The notes under the pieces were generated by a model. That model was not told the DNA's origin and searched no databases. It worked only from the letters and a program-made list of their open reading frames with translations. Below, piece by piece: positions 1-13,229 of a stretch of 64,000 bases of DNA. The DNA comes from Megalonaias nervosa (taxonomy: Eukaryota > Mollusca > Bivalvia > Unionida > Unionidae): positions 1 through 64,000 of the forward strand of contig JAECUM010004313.1 of NCBI GenBank assembly GCA_016617855.1. Reading direction: 5' to 3'. The translations under genes were made by a program, and so were the position numbers. Numbering within the stretch: position 1 is the stretch's first letter; each line of letters opens with the position of its first letter.

Positions 1-1961
1 CCAAGGTAATATTGTCGACATAAACGGATGTTGGGGGGTGGGGGTGGGGGTGGAGGGGGCTGAAAATAATTGAAATTTCACATACAAGTGAAATTTTTTA
101 GGTGACCTGTCGTCAGTGACTAGGATTTACAGAGAGAGAGAGAAAAAAAAAACCAATGGAAAGTTTGATTAAATGAAGACAACTAGTCTGAAATACACTT
201 ATATATTGAAAACTTAAATTTGTGTAGTAAACTCCACAACGTGTTAAATAATGTAGATGTATATGAAAAATCAATGAATCGGAGTATTAGATAATATGTT
301 AGAAAATTCATTCATAAGTCAAATCCCGTTAGAAAATACAATTAACACGTGTGTATAAAAAAAATCGTAGTCCTCGTTTAATATATATCCAATTGTCAAC
401 AAACACGTTTCAGGAAACAGTTCACACTGATATTCATTATCATTGTAGCATGTGGCTATACCGTTGTTTATATGCTAAACCATTAAAGGTAAATAATTTG
501 GCATTGATTTTGGTCAGTTAGAGAAACTACCATGATGCTGAGGCTATGAAAGGGATGAGGCTATTTATAGGGAAATGAAAAAAAAAATGTGAACAAATTT
601 AAAAAGTTTAACAAACATTCTTGACGGCCAGTTATCTATTGTTCCAAAATATTGGAACAATAGTTTGGGTTTTACATTGCCATTGGTAGCGATCGTAAGC
701 ATGAAATTTTTTGATGCAAACAGGAAACATTCACGGCACAATAAATATGTTCCAATAACTATGAAAAATGGAAAAATGCTTTTATTTAAGTTTGTTGCTG
801 ACTTCCTTTGATCAAAGGTTTCGGCTTGCCTTGATGAAGGTACATGTGTTGAAGGCATCACTAAAGGCCCTCTTTGAAGGACCAACGGCAACATCCAATA
901 ATTGTATAACACTGAGACAGAATTTTTTTCCCATTTGCTTAGTATATATACAGAATCAATGGCGATTCAAAGTTAATTAGTTTTGTTTCTGAAGTTTCAG
1001 CAAAACTATTTTTTTCTGGTACTTTTTGGGGAAAAAGAAAATATTGTAGTCGTTCCTATTCCCTCCTTCAGAGTTGGCTAGTCATGTAGCACGACAATTT
1101 TGGTTTTATTAAGGCATACAGTACTAAGGTCAGACATCAGCATAAGCGGATTATGAGATAACAACGCCGTGTTAGGGTGGTTTGTGAATATGAACAAAGG
1201 ATTTGTTTATATAATAATAGATTCCAGTGCAATTTTATATCCAAGTTTGCGGCCTGAAGTAATGGTGCCTTTGAATTTCTCCACTCCAAACCCAAGACAG
1301 TATATACAATTTTTAACAGCCAAAAATGTTGTCGCCAAAAAAAAAAAAAAATTCGCCAGATAGTATATTTTGTTGCTAGTAATGAAAAAAATCGCAATTT
1401 GCGACATTGGCGAAGCCCAGCGCGATCCCTGGAATTTATGCACTCTTGCATCAGCATAAATGTATTACCGTAGCGAACCATTCTTCCATAACACCCATCT
1501 ATTTGATTGATGTGTGCATACATGCATACATACATGCATGCATACTCATTTTGTAGGCAACACTCAATTTCATCAATTTTAAGGTAAACAGTTGACATTT
1601 TGTCGAAAAAATACTTTTATAACATTGTTATGCAAATCAGTTGAATTACTTCCATTCAACATATTTGAAATTATATTTGTCAGCGACATATTGCTTAATG
1701 TGTACTTGTTCCACACGTTTGGGAAAAATAATAATGTTGAACGGTATAGCGATAAATAAAAGGAGGTGTCATGCGTAGATTTCATGAGTAAAATGTTGCT
1801 GTCAAGTATGTTTGTGCATCTGGATTACCGGTATACATTTGACAGTCCTGTCACTTTGGACTTTAAATATTCGACGCATAAGCACATACTTAGTTAAAAT
1901 GTTTCTAAGCAAACAAGTAAAATACGTCAATATTCATAATGTTGGATAAAAGTCTTCTTAC
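1..1961. other. No gene recognised; simple repeats
   Basis: I see no supported gene here. A G-rich block at about 31-59 has several runs of five or more G and could form a G-quadruplex. A short catacatg-type microsatellite lies at about 1,520-1,547, and poly-A stretches at 1,337-1,350. Later exons of the minus-strand secreted-protein gene whose first exon is at 1,962-2,022 could lie here, but I could not assign one. Confidence 0.4.
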
Positions 1962-2022
1962 CTGCAACTGTTAGAAGCCATGGGAAAATAACAACTATTG
2001 TGAGTATTCCTAAAACTGCCAT
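1962..2022 (-). CDS. First coding exon of a secreted-protein gene (signal peptide)
   Basis: On the minus strand an ATG at 2,022-2,020 opens a 61-nt reading frame of 20 codons plus one base. It encodes an N-terminal Met-Ala, a hydrophobic core rich in Leu, Ile and Val, and a Leu-Thr-Val-Ala end, which is a textbook signal peptide. It runs directly into a consensus splice donor, CAG|GTAAGA, at 1,962/1,961, so the intron is phase 1, as is common after signal-peptide exons. The mature protein is not visible, so the family is unknown. Seen: ORF, hydrophobicity, donor. Inferred: a host gene for a secreted or membrane protein running toward the window start. Confidence 0.6.
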
Positions 2023-2049
2023 TTTGAAGTGAAGGCTACCAGCTACGAC

Positions 2050-2200
2050 GATATCTGTGCGCAGATAAAAATTACCTCAAAGTAGCACAGTTGACAACGC
2101 GTTATCTCTTATCTACCTGGATTATGAGGGTCACAGAGGGGACTGACCTATCGCAAGAATCTACCTAGCTTGGTGGTTATTACAAATTTATATACTGGAG
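2050..2200 (-). promoter_or_regulatory. Putative promoter with GATA-type motifs
   Basis: Upstream of the signal-peptide exon there are three AGATAA (WGATAR) motifs: one on the plus strand at 2,063-2,068 and two on the minus strand at 2,102-2,107 and 2,109-2,114. A TATATAAA-like box lies on the minus strand at about 2,186-2,193, some 165 bases before the ATG. Clustered GATA sites are typical of gut and haemocyte genes in invertebrates. The regulatory role is inferred from motif clustering only. Confidence 0.3.
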
Positions 2201-2202
2201 GT

Positions 2203-3519
2203 TTTTTTTTTTAGATGAACGTTCGCAAATTTGGAGGCACTTGAGGTTCAGGCGTATATTTTATTCAAGTATAACAATTTTTATATTAAAATACGTTTCG
2301 ATGAATATTTAACAGACGTATTTTAAAATCTTCCCATTAGTACAACTAGAACATTGATTGTCCTCGAAATACCGAATTGTTTGGTTTTTAAATGCCTTTG
2401 AGTCTCTGATTCTAGTTTTTGCCATAACTTAATAAATCACTAATAAGTACATCTGTTCTTTTTTTTTTTAGATCCAAACGATACAATTTTCAAGTGGAAT
2501 GCATCACTCCAGAGCAAGAGATTATTAGTAATTTATCTTACATGATTCCGATTAAAGTGCTGAAGTCAGTTACTAAATTGAACCATTTGAGTTTCGAAAG
2601 TGAATATTTTCTCCATCTGGACAAGCTCACCCACCCTCAACATTGTGTATTATTTTACGATTAAATGTATTCATTTACTTAAGCTCAAATAAGTTGATCT
2701 CGGCCACAATCATAATAAAGTGCAGCGACAAATTTTTTAAATTTTACAGGTGCGGATTTTTATCTACCTGAGACTAATAAGGTTTCTCTTGTACTATGAT
2801 ATCAACAAAAACTCATTTTATCTTCTTTGATGCCTCTCTAAAGTATGAAACAGTAGTTATTGGAGTCAGGTGGAGTGTGCGATAGTGCTATAATAATCTT
2901 TTATTTAATGCCGCCGCTAGTAAAACCCTTATTTGGGACCATAAAACCACAGTTTACGTAAAAAAGTCCTAAATACAATAATGCTATCTCATTCTTAGAC
3001 GTTGTTAACATATAGTACTTTGAACTGTGCAATACATAAAGGTCCTTCTGGATAAACAAAATCTAAGTTTGGTTGTAATTTACATTAGGACGAGACCTGG
3101 AGGTTGACTAGAGGGGAGTTAGATTGTGTTCACATCTAAAAGTATGCATGAAAGATATTAGCATATCAGTGATTTGTTTTATGTTTTATATTCACGATAT
3201 AATAGTAACATGGTGTTAGAAGTGAGATAGATAAATCATAATAGTATTGCAACAGAATGACAACACATGACAATAAAATATAAGCCGTGATGAAATCATG
3301 GGGAAGAAATTTATGTATGTGAGGAAAACCGATGAAAACTGCCTAAGCTCCTACCAACAGAAAATGTACACTTTCCGTGTTTAATGGGTCGCCAGAATAG
3401 AAACTAATACTAAGTTTGGGGAACAAACTTGATAAAGATCATGAAGTACAAGTTTCTTCTTTGATTTGGATCAACGGACATTCAATTTGTCTGAGGGAGA
3501 TCGGAATAATGATGAAGTT
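2203..3519. other. No feature recognised
   Basis: AT-rich sequence with stops in all frames and two poly-T runs (about 2,202-2,211 and 2,460-2,470). I see no gene, RNA or repeat that I can name. Confidence 0.4.
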
Positions 3520-3525
3520 TTGTTC

Positions 3526-3745
3526 AGGAAATCTGATGATCATTTCGTGCCAAAAACAACAGTGATTCACAAGATAGGGACAGGTTCCATCAGCGGCTGC
3601 AACAATTCGATGAGTCTGCTGAGTCTTTCTAAGACATTTATATGAGTTATCTGACACATGTGATTTTTCTGAAAATACTATGTAGGAATATGTCAGAGAC
3701 ATAATTGATATAGGCGTGGTAGATAAAGAACTCTGTGAGAAACTG
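3526..3745 (+). pseudogene. Ty3/gypsy Gag fragment
   Basis: In shifting frames one can read an 'F(x)HFVPKTTVIH'-like segment followed about 50 codons later by 'RDIIDIGVVDKELCEKLQ'. This spacing and wording is typical of the retrotransposon Gag domain of metazoan gypsy elements. Several in-frame stops and at least two frameshifts make it non-functional. Confidence 0.6.
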
Positions 3746-4459
3746 CAGAAAGAAATGCAGAAAAGGCACTAAGATTAGACACAGTAGTATACACCCAGTG
3801 TAAACAAGATTGGAGCAATGATAAGACTATCCACGAATGTGAATTTGAACCGGACCCACTAGAAGCAAGTGGATATGACTAATATTTCTAACTTGGATTA
3901 ATACATTGTGCGATGATTCTGAACAACCGTGGGACAATCAAATTAATATATGTACTGCTAAGGTCACATTAAATATTGATACAGGTGTTTACGCAACTAC
4001 CATCTGAATCGTAACTTACCATTCCGTTCGTGTTAAACCACAAATGCAGAATCATCTATGATAGTTAAGTGTCTGGGCGATACATTCATTGCAAAGATCA
4101 CGGTATGGCTGAAACAGTATAAGGAGAACAACGATACATATTTTGAGATTTCGTGATTGCTGTCGAAAGCCAAGCAATCTCATGAATCTCGACATTGCAC
4201 ACTCTCTCGATCTGATTCGGAGAATTGGAGAACTTCATAGTGATGTTGGACACAGTGGCCTGATGAATCTGAGTCTGTAAAGACGGAACGCAAATGAGAC
4301 GCGACACCATATAGAGATATCATTAGCACTACGCGCCAAGTTCCATTTCCACTTCTAGGAAGGACCAAGAAGGCATTTGTAACGGATCTTGATTATTAGA
4401 AAAGTCAATAATCGCACCGACTTGTTTGCGCTAATGGTCTCAGCAGTGGAAAACAAATG

Positions 4460-4620
4460 GAAATGTGTGCATCTGTCTAAACTTCAAGGAACTCAAAAAG
4501 GCGGAAAAGCGCCAATGTTTGATAGTTCCAAACTAGGAAGATATCCTGCCAAATCGTGTGGATCTTAACAAAGCTGTAGACTTTGCGCGGATTTTATCAA
4601 ATCCCACTGGATCCTAACAG
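4460..4620 (+). pseudogene. Ty3/gypsy reverse transcriptase, N-terminal piece
   Basis: One frame reads 'ICLNFKELKKAEKRQ', a stop, then 'EDILPNRVDLNKA'. This corresponds to the RT segment where gypsy elements have an I-C-V-D-x-x-x-L-N block followed by P-x-x-E-D. The catalytic YxDD region is not recognisable downstream. Confidence 0.6.
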
Positions 4621-6319
4621 TTCGAGCCTTATGACATTTATTGCTTTCTCTGACGCTTCAAATTCAACCGTGTTCCTTTATGGATTATATTAGGCCTATA
4701 AATTAGCCCCTCATCTGTGATGAGATTGATTGAAGCTTTATGGGGCTGATATCACCTATTCATTAAAACATGCAAAAATCTGCAGTCAAATTTGGCTACA
4801 CACATCGGTGTACATTTTATACTCTTACCGGTGTTTCTCGAGGCTGTAGAGCTACTGTCGGCTGAAGGGTTCTTTTGGTGGCATGTACATTATATTTCCG
4901 GAGCAAATCCTATGTTTGATGACTTGCAAATCCACGTGGAATAGCAGAACCCTCTGTCCTGTGGCCATTTTGAATTTCGCGCTAGATATGGCTGCTACCA
5001 ATTATGTCTCTAAAGTCTACGCAGGTTTGTTCAGGAAAGATCTGCATGCAGAAAAATTGCACATTTTAATGAACAAGGGACATCAGACCCACATATCGTC
5101 CATCAGTATCAACACAGATTTGGGGGGTCGATTTATCGGATTAGGATTATATCTGCGTCAGAAATCTTTCAGTGCAAGATGTCTAATATCTTCGAGGGTA
5201 TGGACGTCATAATGAATGACATTTTGATATAGATTGTAAATATAATTTATTTGCACACGCATTTAGTTCAACAGTGCGTCTCTGTGAAACAATATTTGGT
5301 GAATTTGGTGAATTGAATACCCTCTAAAGTTTCAATGTTATTATAATTAACGCCTTTTCTCGTTTCATTTTGTTTCATTTTTGTTGTTTTTCCCAAAGAT
5401 TTAATTAATGGAATAATTGTTTTTCCTCATTAATTTATTTCATAGTTTTAAATTTCGAATTATTCATTTAAACGCAACGGACAGTAATTTCTAAATTTTA
5501 TTTCATAAATAAAATGGACGGCAATTGCTCAATTTTCCTGCGCGATGATTTCTGAAAGATAAGAAATTAATTTTGTGACCAAGAGTGTTCTGATTATTGT
5601 ATAGTTTTTTTACGCATATAATGATGCAGCTGTTTACTCCAGTGTTTATTAGTACAAAAAAATGGAAGATTTATAAACTTGATTAAAAGCAATAAAGGAA
5701 TATGGAAGTGTTTAGGCATCTCCTGCTATATTCAGTTTTCCTCGTGTCAGGCATAGATAGTACAGTAAATATAATCAGCACTTTTGTGACAGGTAGCCGA
5801 CAGGGAGAGGTAATTATTGAAGAACTGTCCACTGGACAGGTCTATACGGCCAAACGTCTGAAGAACATGATTCTCACCTATAGCAAGTAATGCAAAAAAA
5901 AAAAAATCAAATAAACAGGTCTGAAATTCAAGAAATAAAAGTATGAATTCAGAAAATCGTGCCTGGAATATTTTGATCATGACTTCAGTGAGGCAGACAT
6001 AAGCTCGAATCCAAGAAAAGCTACGGTCGTGAAGGAGTTGACACCTTCTTAAAATGTAAATGAATTGTAAATAATCATAGGTATGATAAAGTACCACGTT
6101 TGTTTACGGTAGTGAAACCCCTGGCAGATTTGCTGAAAATCGACTACATTTGGTATTCACGTGAACAAGAATAGCTTTTGATAGAGCTATGGAATTGTTG
6201 GGCCTCAGCGTCAATGCTGACATATTAAAACAAATCTCCTAAGATAGTAGTTAGTTTATACAAAATTATTTACAGGTTGGAATCAGTGTTGCTCAAAAGG
6301 GAATAAAGATTCGACAGTT

Positions 6320-6709
6320 TTCCAGAACTCTCCGACACACAAAAGAAATGGGCACAAACCGAAAAAGAATATTTTGCAGCCGTTTGGATATGCAAACAAT
6401 ATAGGCGGTATCTCGTCGGCTGAGAGTCATTTACTCTGTGTACGAATCAAAAAGCCATTGGCACCAGATGACCAGGACAATACGCAACTAAAGTGTGAAC
6501 GTTTACTCATCGGCTTGCGTAGATTCATTGTGCATGCTGAGTATATCGCTGGTATGGGCATGGTTGTTCCCGATACCCTTTTGCTATCACCATTGTCGGA
6601 AACAGATGAGGTAAATACAAGGGAACAATTGGTTCCTGAAGAAATCCGGAAATTCTTTTACTTTAGTAGAGAAGTATCAATATCGAACGCTTTTAATGTT
6701 CCGATATAG
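6320..6709 (+). pseudogene. Ty3/gypsy RNase H remnant
   Basis: The first part reads 'KKWAQTEKEYFAAVW' followed by 'QYRRYLVG', and after a frame change 'LKCERLLIGLRRFIVHAEYI', then 'VVPDTL'. This matches the gypsy RNase H block with its RYL, R-L-x-R-L and V-V-A-D-x-L-S landmarks. The expected VADTLSR is degraded to VPDTLLL. A stop and a frameshift separate the halves. Confidence 0.7.
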
Positions 6710-7139
6710 AATAATAACTTCGAAGTGCGTTTGCAATTTAAGACTCTAAACAGTCATCACAACTGGCAACAAGGCACTACCAAATGTTGTGCGCGTGTAA
6801 ATTTATGTATAAAATATGTTAAGAATTTGATTTAACAGTGAACGTTATGTAAGGTTCACATACCCGAGCAAAGAAAAGAATCGCTTACAAAGACTAGTCT
6901 GCCAGATCGACAGTGGCAGAAAATAGCATACGATCTTTGTTTGTGGTATAACCTACACTTCTTCGTAGTTGTAGGTTACTACTTCTGGTGTATAGAAAAG
7001 CGCAGTTGCTCAAATTATTATTCAAGTTGCAATAAGCAAATTGGAAAACATCTTGTGCATTATAGTGGCCCAGAATAACCTGTCACATACATTTGACTGA
7101 GGATAAAGAATTTGCCCAACACGGCAAAGGTATTCGTGA

Positions 7140-7560
7140 GGTCTTTTAATGGAGGTAATAGAGGCTAAAGCTGGTATTAGAACTGCGAAAGGAACATTGA
7201 ATCAAGACAATGTTTTCACTGCACTTAAAGCATATCACAGTACTCCAGCTACAACTGGATTCACTCCTATGCAGTTGATGATAATAGGACGCAATATTTG
7301 TACAATCGTTCCCACACCGGCAGAAATTTTTTTGCAACTGAAATTGTCGACATGCGCTGTCATCAAAAACATGCAAGAAGACGAAACAATCCATTTCAAT
7401 CGCCGAAACAGCGTGCGCATCTTCCCTGATTTAAAGCAGCGACATTAAGACAGACAGTGACAAGAAATGGAGAAAAAGCACCGTAACTAATGCAGATCCT
7501 GACTGTAAATCGTACGTTGTCAATACTCCAACTCGTATATACATTCGTATATCACCTCTA
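7140..7560 (+). pseudogene. Ty3/gypsy integrase C-terminal remnant
   Basis: An open frame at 7,149-7,448 has the 'LNQDNVFTALKAYHSTP' and 'GFTPMQLMIIGR' pattern found in gypsy integrases just after the catalytic core (L-A-Y-R-x-T-P ... P-A-E-L-x-x-G-R). The region after 7,448 still shows a weak S-Y-V-V-x-T-P-T-R trace typical of the C-terminal GPY/F area. It belongs to the gypsy copy that begins near 3.5 kb. Confidence 0.65.
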
Positions 7561-10500
7561 CAGAAAACTTCAGCAAGTAAAAACTGATCCAAACAGTTGT
7601 CTTAGTGACCGCAGATAATAATAGTAAAATAAATCAAATGCATCCAATGAAGACAATGCTATGAGATCTTCCAGAAGAAGATCTGTGAATAATGTTTGAA
7701 ATGTAATGACTGCAGTGAAATATTGAGATGATGAAATATCAGTTTTGAGGAGGATTGATCAAGTGGCCATATAAAATTCTCACGAATAAGAACAGTTTAC
7801 AATTCAAGGACATGTTTATCTCTGCAATAATTGACCCGTAATTTAGTGTACAGACGATGTGTAAACTTGTCTCTACCGTGGACTCTAAGATTATTTTCCA
7901 GTTAAATGTAAGGAGCGATCTGATTGGATCAGTTTTGTCATCTGCATCCAAACAGACAGTAAAATAGTAGATACCGTTTCAGCTAGTTAGGTATGTCATG
8001 AGTCGATACGAAACGCAACTAATCGACAACACATGGCAAATGCAGATGTGCTTGGGTGGCTCATGTAATTAGTTGTGCATTTCTTATCGGAAAATCGCTT
8101 GCATTTGCGCATATACGTAAATTACATCTTGCCATAACGGGGATTTTTCTTCAATTTCAACCAGAGGCAGTGAGTGCAACGGATTCCAATTTTTATCTCA
8201 CTTATTCGAGCTTCACATTCTAATAAAATATGATATATATGCACATGTACCTGAGGTACAAATATGCATCCGTAAATAGCATCTTGAATGTTTAAACCAT
8301 GTTCACTATACTAGGGCCGTCGATTCACCTCGTTTCATATCGACCCTTAGCATTGGTAACTAGACAGAGTAGTGTTTTCCGTCTCCTCCCCTCTGAATAG
8401 CTGCAGCTAAAAGAAATAAAAGCAAAAACATTTGCTTTTTCACTTCCCGCTAGGTTTAGCTGGGAATAATCTCGTCATCAACATCTTATATATTTCTGCA
8501 GTTTATTTCCTTCGCAGGAGTTTTTATTTCAAAGAAATGTACATAGACATCATATTGAGTACCTAACATGCCATTTAACAAGTTCTGTCACTGGTCAATT
8601 AATTTCGCTTGTTACTGGTAGTGACTCTTTCATCCACAAGACTGTTCAAAACGTTGTTTCGTCTGGCTATATATCCCAAGGGTCGATGTGAAATTAAGTG
8701 GATCTGTGACACTTTGGTACCGAAGATGTGAATTTAGCCTCCGACAATACACTGGTTTTCTACAATTTAATTTTCATCGCCAAATACATTTATTTACCAA
8801 AACATCTTTCTTTTGTGAATCTTTTTTCTATGAAATTTGTCCTTGATATGCATAGAAATATTTTCCGAAAGGTACGTTTAACAAACTTAAGAAACAAGAA
8901 ACAAAAGATGTCCAGAAGTTTGGATTGACGTACTGGAAAATAGCATAGAGAAGTTTCTGTCTGTGCGCGCACTAGTATTTACATTAATCTTAATTGATAC
9001 TGAATGAACAGAAATGTATGTTTTCACAATATCACTTCAGTGCGTCACATTCGACAAACTCTTAGGTATTGTTCATATTTAACGTCATATTGGTACCCTT
9101 TTCTTTTTGAAAGTAGTGGTGGGCGATACCTCAACTTTGTTTAAGTTATCTGCATTTAAGCCCCGGCGTTTTTCTTTGAACACACTGATTAGCATTATCC
9201 AGGTTCTTTTGAATTAATTTCATTCCAAACTATGCACGCACACAATCAAACTTCTTCATTTTTGTTGTGTGTAAATTTGCGATGGCCAAAACTAACTTGA
9301 TACACAGTACTCCCTATCACACTTCAATATCTGTTATCGGGAATGTAACATTTCACCTCGTTTAGTGGTACTGACCAGAACTCGTGGACATGAGATAGAA
9401 GTTAAAATTATAGAAGCAAGTAAACAAACTTGATTCACAAGTAGCTTTGAGCACACAGTTACTTCAGATAAGGGTAGTCGGAAGATGTGTATGTGCTTGT
9501 CTTTCTTCGGTATGATTTCCTCTGTATTTAGAATGATAAAGTGTATACCTCCGCCAACTTATCGTATTCTTGCCAATCACATTTTAGATTTCGTTCTAAA
9601 TGATTTAAGACACGCTAATTGGGAATGAAGAATGAACTCCTACAAATAGTAGTAGGGCAAAGTTAAAGAGTACACTAGTAGTTAAGAGGGTAGCATTTAT
9701 GGTTAACTAGGGAATCTTTTCCCCTCTAATTTTAAAACTAAAATTGCCAATGAAATGGAAACTCCAACTTTCTTAAGTATATAAATTATACGCAGTCCTG
9801 AATAAAATGTTCAAGACATACGCGATCTTCTGAAAATTTATAGAGTGAAAGGCAGAATCGATTATATAGTGATCTGTTTTACAATAGTGTAACGAAATAG
9901 CTTGAAAGTGCACACAAATATATTAATAATTGTGGCTAAATCATTAAATGATCATTGAGAGCTTTCCACCAGCTTGCACACGTTTTGCAGTAATTTGGTC
10001 AGAATTACAATTGCAACAGATGGTATTATAATTCTGTCCTACACATTCAAAACAGTTACAGATTTTTAAATTTATTTATTGCTACATTGAAACTGGAAAT
10101 GTGGTACACAATGGAGGTAGCAATATTTTTAGGACATCTATAAAAACGAAGAGCAAAAATAAAAAATGTCAAACAAAAAAAGAAGTCGATAAACAAATCA
10201 TTACCAACGCACTGGAGAACGTGCCTGGTAAACTAACTGGTATTTGGTATTAAACCGTGTACAGTCACATAATGGATAGTTAAATCTGACAGAACTATTG
10301 ATAGAATTAATTATAGAATCTCCTCAAATGACAGTTTAAATCGTCGGTCTATATTGTAATTGCATCGTTTTTTTAAGGAACATGCCGTATATAACAATTA
10401 AGCTATTTCTAATCTTGCTCTGTCAACGATGTTGATCCTGATACTTCTCTGACAGTTGCTATCCGTTTAAACTGAGCAAAACAAAGTTAATAGGGATATG

Positions 10501-12936
10501 CCGTGGATATACTGCTGGTTTATATTGATATTAGTTATATTTAGGCAAACCTGCAGCATTTCAGGTATGTACTTATTACATCGTGTAGGCTGAATCGTTT
10601 TGCAATGCGCTAGTTTCATTGTTGTATGGTAAACTATATTTGTATGAAGCTCATTCCAAGCAGAGTTGTTTCTAGCTCTATTTTGTGCAACTTTACTTGT
10701 ACAGACTTTATGCAGTATCTCAAGTTTGTAAATAATAGAGCCGATGCTAATCAGCAAGAAAAAATTTGCTATATGAAGTGATTCAAACAATGCATTTTCC
10801 TTTCTCTCCGTTTTCTCGATTTTTTTTATTGTCTTCCTTAATTCGTTCCATGTTCTCTTCTGATTCCATTCGCTTGTCAAACATAATCAGTCGGTTAAAA
10901 CTTTCTTATAGCTTGATAAACAAATGGTCAAATTGTTATGGTTAATTTTTAATTCGCTAGACTGTACATTGAATGCCTCTTTAGTTGTTGTCTTACTCGA
11001 TTTAGCACAACTTTCCTCTACAACACTTATCAACGCTGGTTGTTGTATATTGTAATTCTGCCCTTCCTCTATTGTAGCCATTGACCTGTTGGTTTAAGAA
11101 AATTGAATTTGTTTATCTCATTAGGATGTTTGTGTCTAACACATTATTAAAGATTCCACATGTCTCTTGAAGAATGGGCTCGAATGATAACAATAAAGAC
11201 AACAAAATAAAACTAAACAGGAAAGGAAACAACACCACGGACTGCTCAAAGACACACATCTTAGACAACTACGTAGAATATCACAGCAAAAACCGGAAGG
11301 CAAGAAGAATTCCAACGTCTAAGAATCGAACCTATAGACATGAAAGAGTGCAAATCAAAGTCTTCGTAGGAAACGGACTCCGGATACAAAAATTAAGACA
11401 AGACCATGTTACTATTTAAAGGAAACGATCATTTGGAAACAGGTTCAATGAGTACAAATTCTCCTGTGGCATTGATCAAGGCCTGTGCGTATTCTTGAGT
11501 TTGGTTGGACGACATATGAAAGAAATATTGGTAGGAAGCTCACTAATTTGACTCAGTATTTATTCAGCTGGTTCTGGCTGTAGCACTGATATGTTTTTCC
11601 TCATTTGATCGGTGTATTCAACGAAAAGAAATGAAGAAACGTTTCTTTGCTATTAGTTTCAAAGACATGACGAACAAGCAATACCTGATTTTTATGAAAA
11701 TCATGCGAAATTGGGCTAAAACCAAATTACCGAAAGCACAAAATAGGTATTGGGCTGAGTCGAATATCTGATTATAAATATCGATGAATACGAATCTATC
11801 GAGGGAGCTCATAAATAAATATAACAAATTTGATTAAAGATAAGAAGGGTTTTATTAATGTACAAAATGAACATAACACGTGCTTCTTGTGTGCTATTTA
11901 GTGGACTTTAAATGTCCCAAACAAGATTTACAGAGGACATTAAAATATAATTCAGACAGCTATAGCCATTGGTATGGCTGATGTCCTGTGCAATTAGAAA
12001 ACGGACAGCAATGAAAAAGACTTCAGTATATCTGCGAATGTGTACGAGACATCAGCAGACAAACATCCAAAGAAATTTAAAAATAAAATTTCTGCTGAGG
12101 AGAAGGGACAATTCACATGTGAAAAACAAGTGATAAAAAGAAATGCAATACCAGACAAAATGAACAAGTAATAAAGTGGCAGATAGGTAAATATTAAAAT
12201 ATTGAGAACGAATTATCCACAGCCATTGTTAGAAAAACCAGCTCTTGAATATATTTTTAATTAGAATAAATGAAATCGTTTGATAGGTTGGTGAATTGTT
12301 AACCTGTTTCATGGATGGTACTCGAGTAAAATTATGAAATACATACTAGATTCTGATTTACTGCAAATTTAGAATGAAGACTGTATTTGAATATACGAAA
12401 TATACCAAATCTACACCTGGAACACTTCAAAATATCCAAAAGCATCATTTCATAAATATGGATGTAATGTTTAGCTGTAGCATTGTTGAACTCAACGAAT
12501 AAATCAGAAATTATTGAAGATGAATTAGTTAAAAGAGGAAACTACGAGCAATTATCATGTCACAGGACCGGAAAACTCTTGAAGAGGCAAATGAATCATT
12601 TAATAAAATAACAAAGCCATAAGAGCCAACTAACAACAAACGACACAATAAAATTGCATATGCGAGAGAATATATAGACTAAAACAGATCTCTGTTAAGT
12701 AGATTTAAAAGTTGTATCTGTTATTTATTGTCTTTCACTATAAATATTTGCAGAATATACAGTATATTTTGATCATTTAATTTACGATTGCTTGCTATTT
12801 ATGAGAATGTGGGAGTTTGGAATTTAAACTTGAAAATTAAGTTTTCAGAAAGGAGCGACCTAGTTGATATGCCATGTATGCATTTGAAAATTTGAGAAAA
12901 GCACACAAAAGAATGCTCTAGTACACTAGAACTCCC
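7561..12936. other. No gene recognised
   Basis: About 5.4 kb of AT-rich sequence with only short open frames. A 137-codon open frame at 10,467-10,880 (minus) and an 81-codon frame at 11,174-11,419 (plus, Asn/Lys-rich) show no motif or splice context I recognise. A weak inverted repeat (arms near 8,332-8,350 and 8,670-8,690) is discussed among rejected items. The last bases form the left flank of the Polinton. Confidence 0.4.
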
Positions 12937-13199
12937 AGTAGTAAGGGAATATGAGGTTTATAGCGCAGAGACCTCTTTCCACTCTCTCCCCACCCTCCAA
13001 ACAAATATAAATTACCCTCTCGGAGACCCTAAAATTTCTACCCCAAACGATTTTTCATAAAACCAAAAAGAGATTTCTGGCGCAGGGACCTCTCACCACC
13101 CTCCAAACAAATATAAATTACCATTTCGGAGGCCCTAAAATTCCCACCCCAAAACGATTTTCCCAAAATCCTGGCGCAGATATAATCCTAGACTTTTAC
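12937..13199 (+). repeat. Left terminal inverted repeat with internal duplication
   Basis: The left TIR is about 263 bp. Its outer AGTAGTAAGGGAA and inner 'cagatataatcctagacttt' segments match the reverse complement of the right end. A block beginning gcgcag(a/g)gacctct occurs at 12,963 and again at 13,080 (117 bases apart), and the gcgcag border returns at 13,174. The left TIR therefore holds two tandem copies of a unit that is present once on the right, which accounts for its greater length. Confidence 0.85.
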
Positions 13200-13229
13200 C
13201 CTGAAATTTTCAAACATTATTTACATTGT

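Larger units (their letters stand above)
3520..7540 (+). mobile_element. Decayed Ty3/gypsy retrotransposon (gag-RT-RH-IN order)
   Basis: Conceptual translation across frameshifts and stops gives Ty3/gypsy signatures in canonical order: a Gag fragment (about 3,526-3,745), the start of reverse transcriptase (4,460-4,620), RNase H (6,320-6,709) and an integrase C-terminal region (7,140-7,560). Every domain is broken many times, so this is an old copy. I found no LTRs. The gene order differs from the second gypsy family at 48-53 kb. Family assignment rests on remembered motif patterns. Confidence 0.75.

Noticed and set aside
1137..1598. 153-codon minus-strand frame
   Set aside because: Runs across a poly-A tract and microsatellite, with Phe and Leu runs; no motif.
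8313..8700. Possible MITE with inverted arms near 8,332-8,350 and 8,670-8,690
   Set aside because: The arms share about 16 of 18 bases (atcgaccctt core), but there is no target duplication and the arms are short, so chance similarity or an unrelated repeat cannot be excluded.
10467..10880. 137-codon minus-strand frame
   Set aside because: No recognisable domain, no splice or promoter context; length is not unusual by chance in such sequence.
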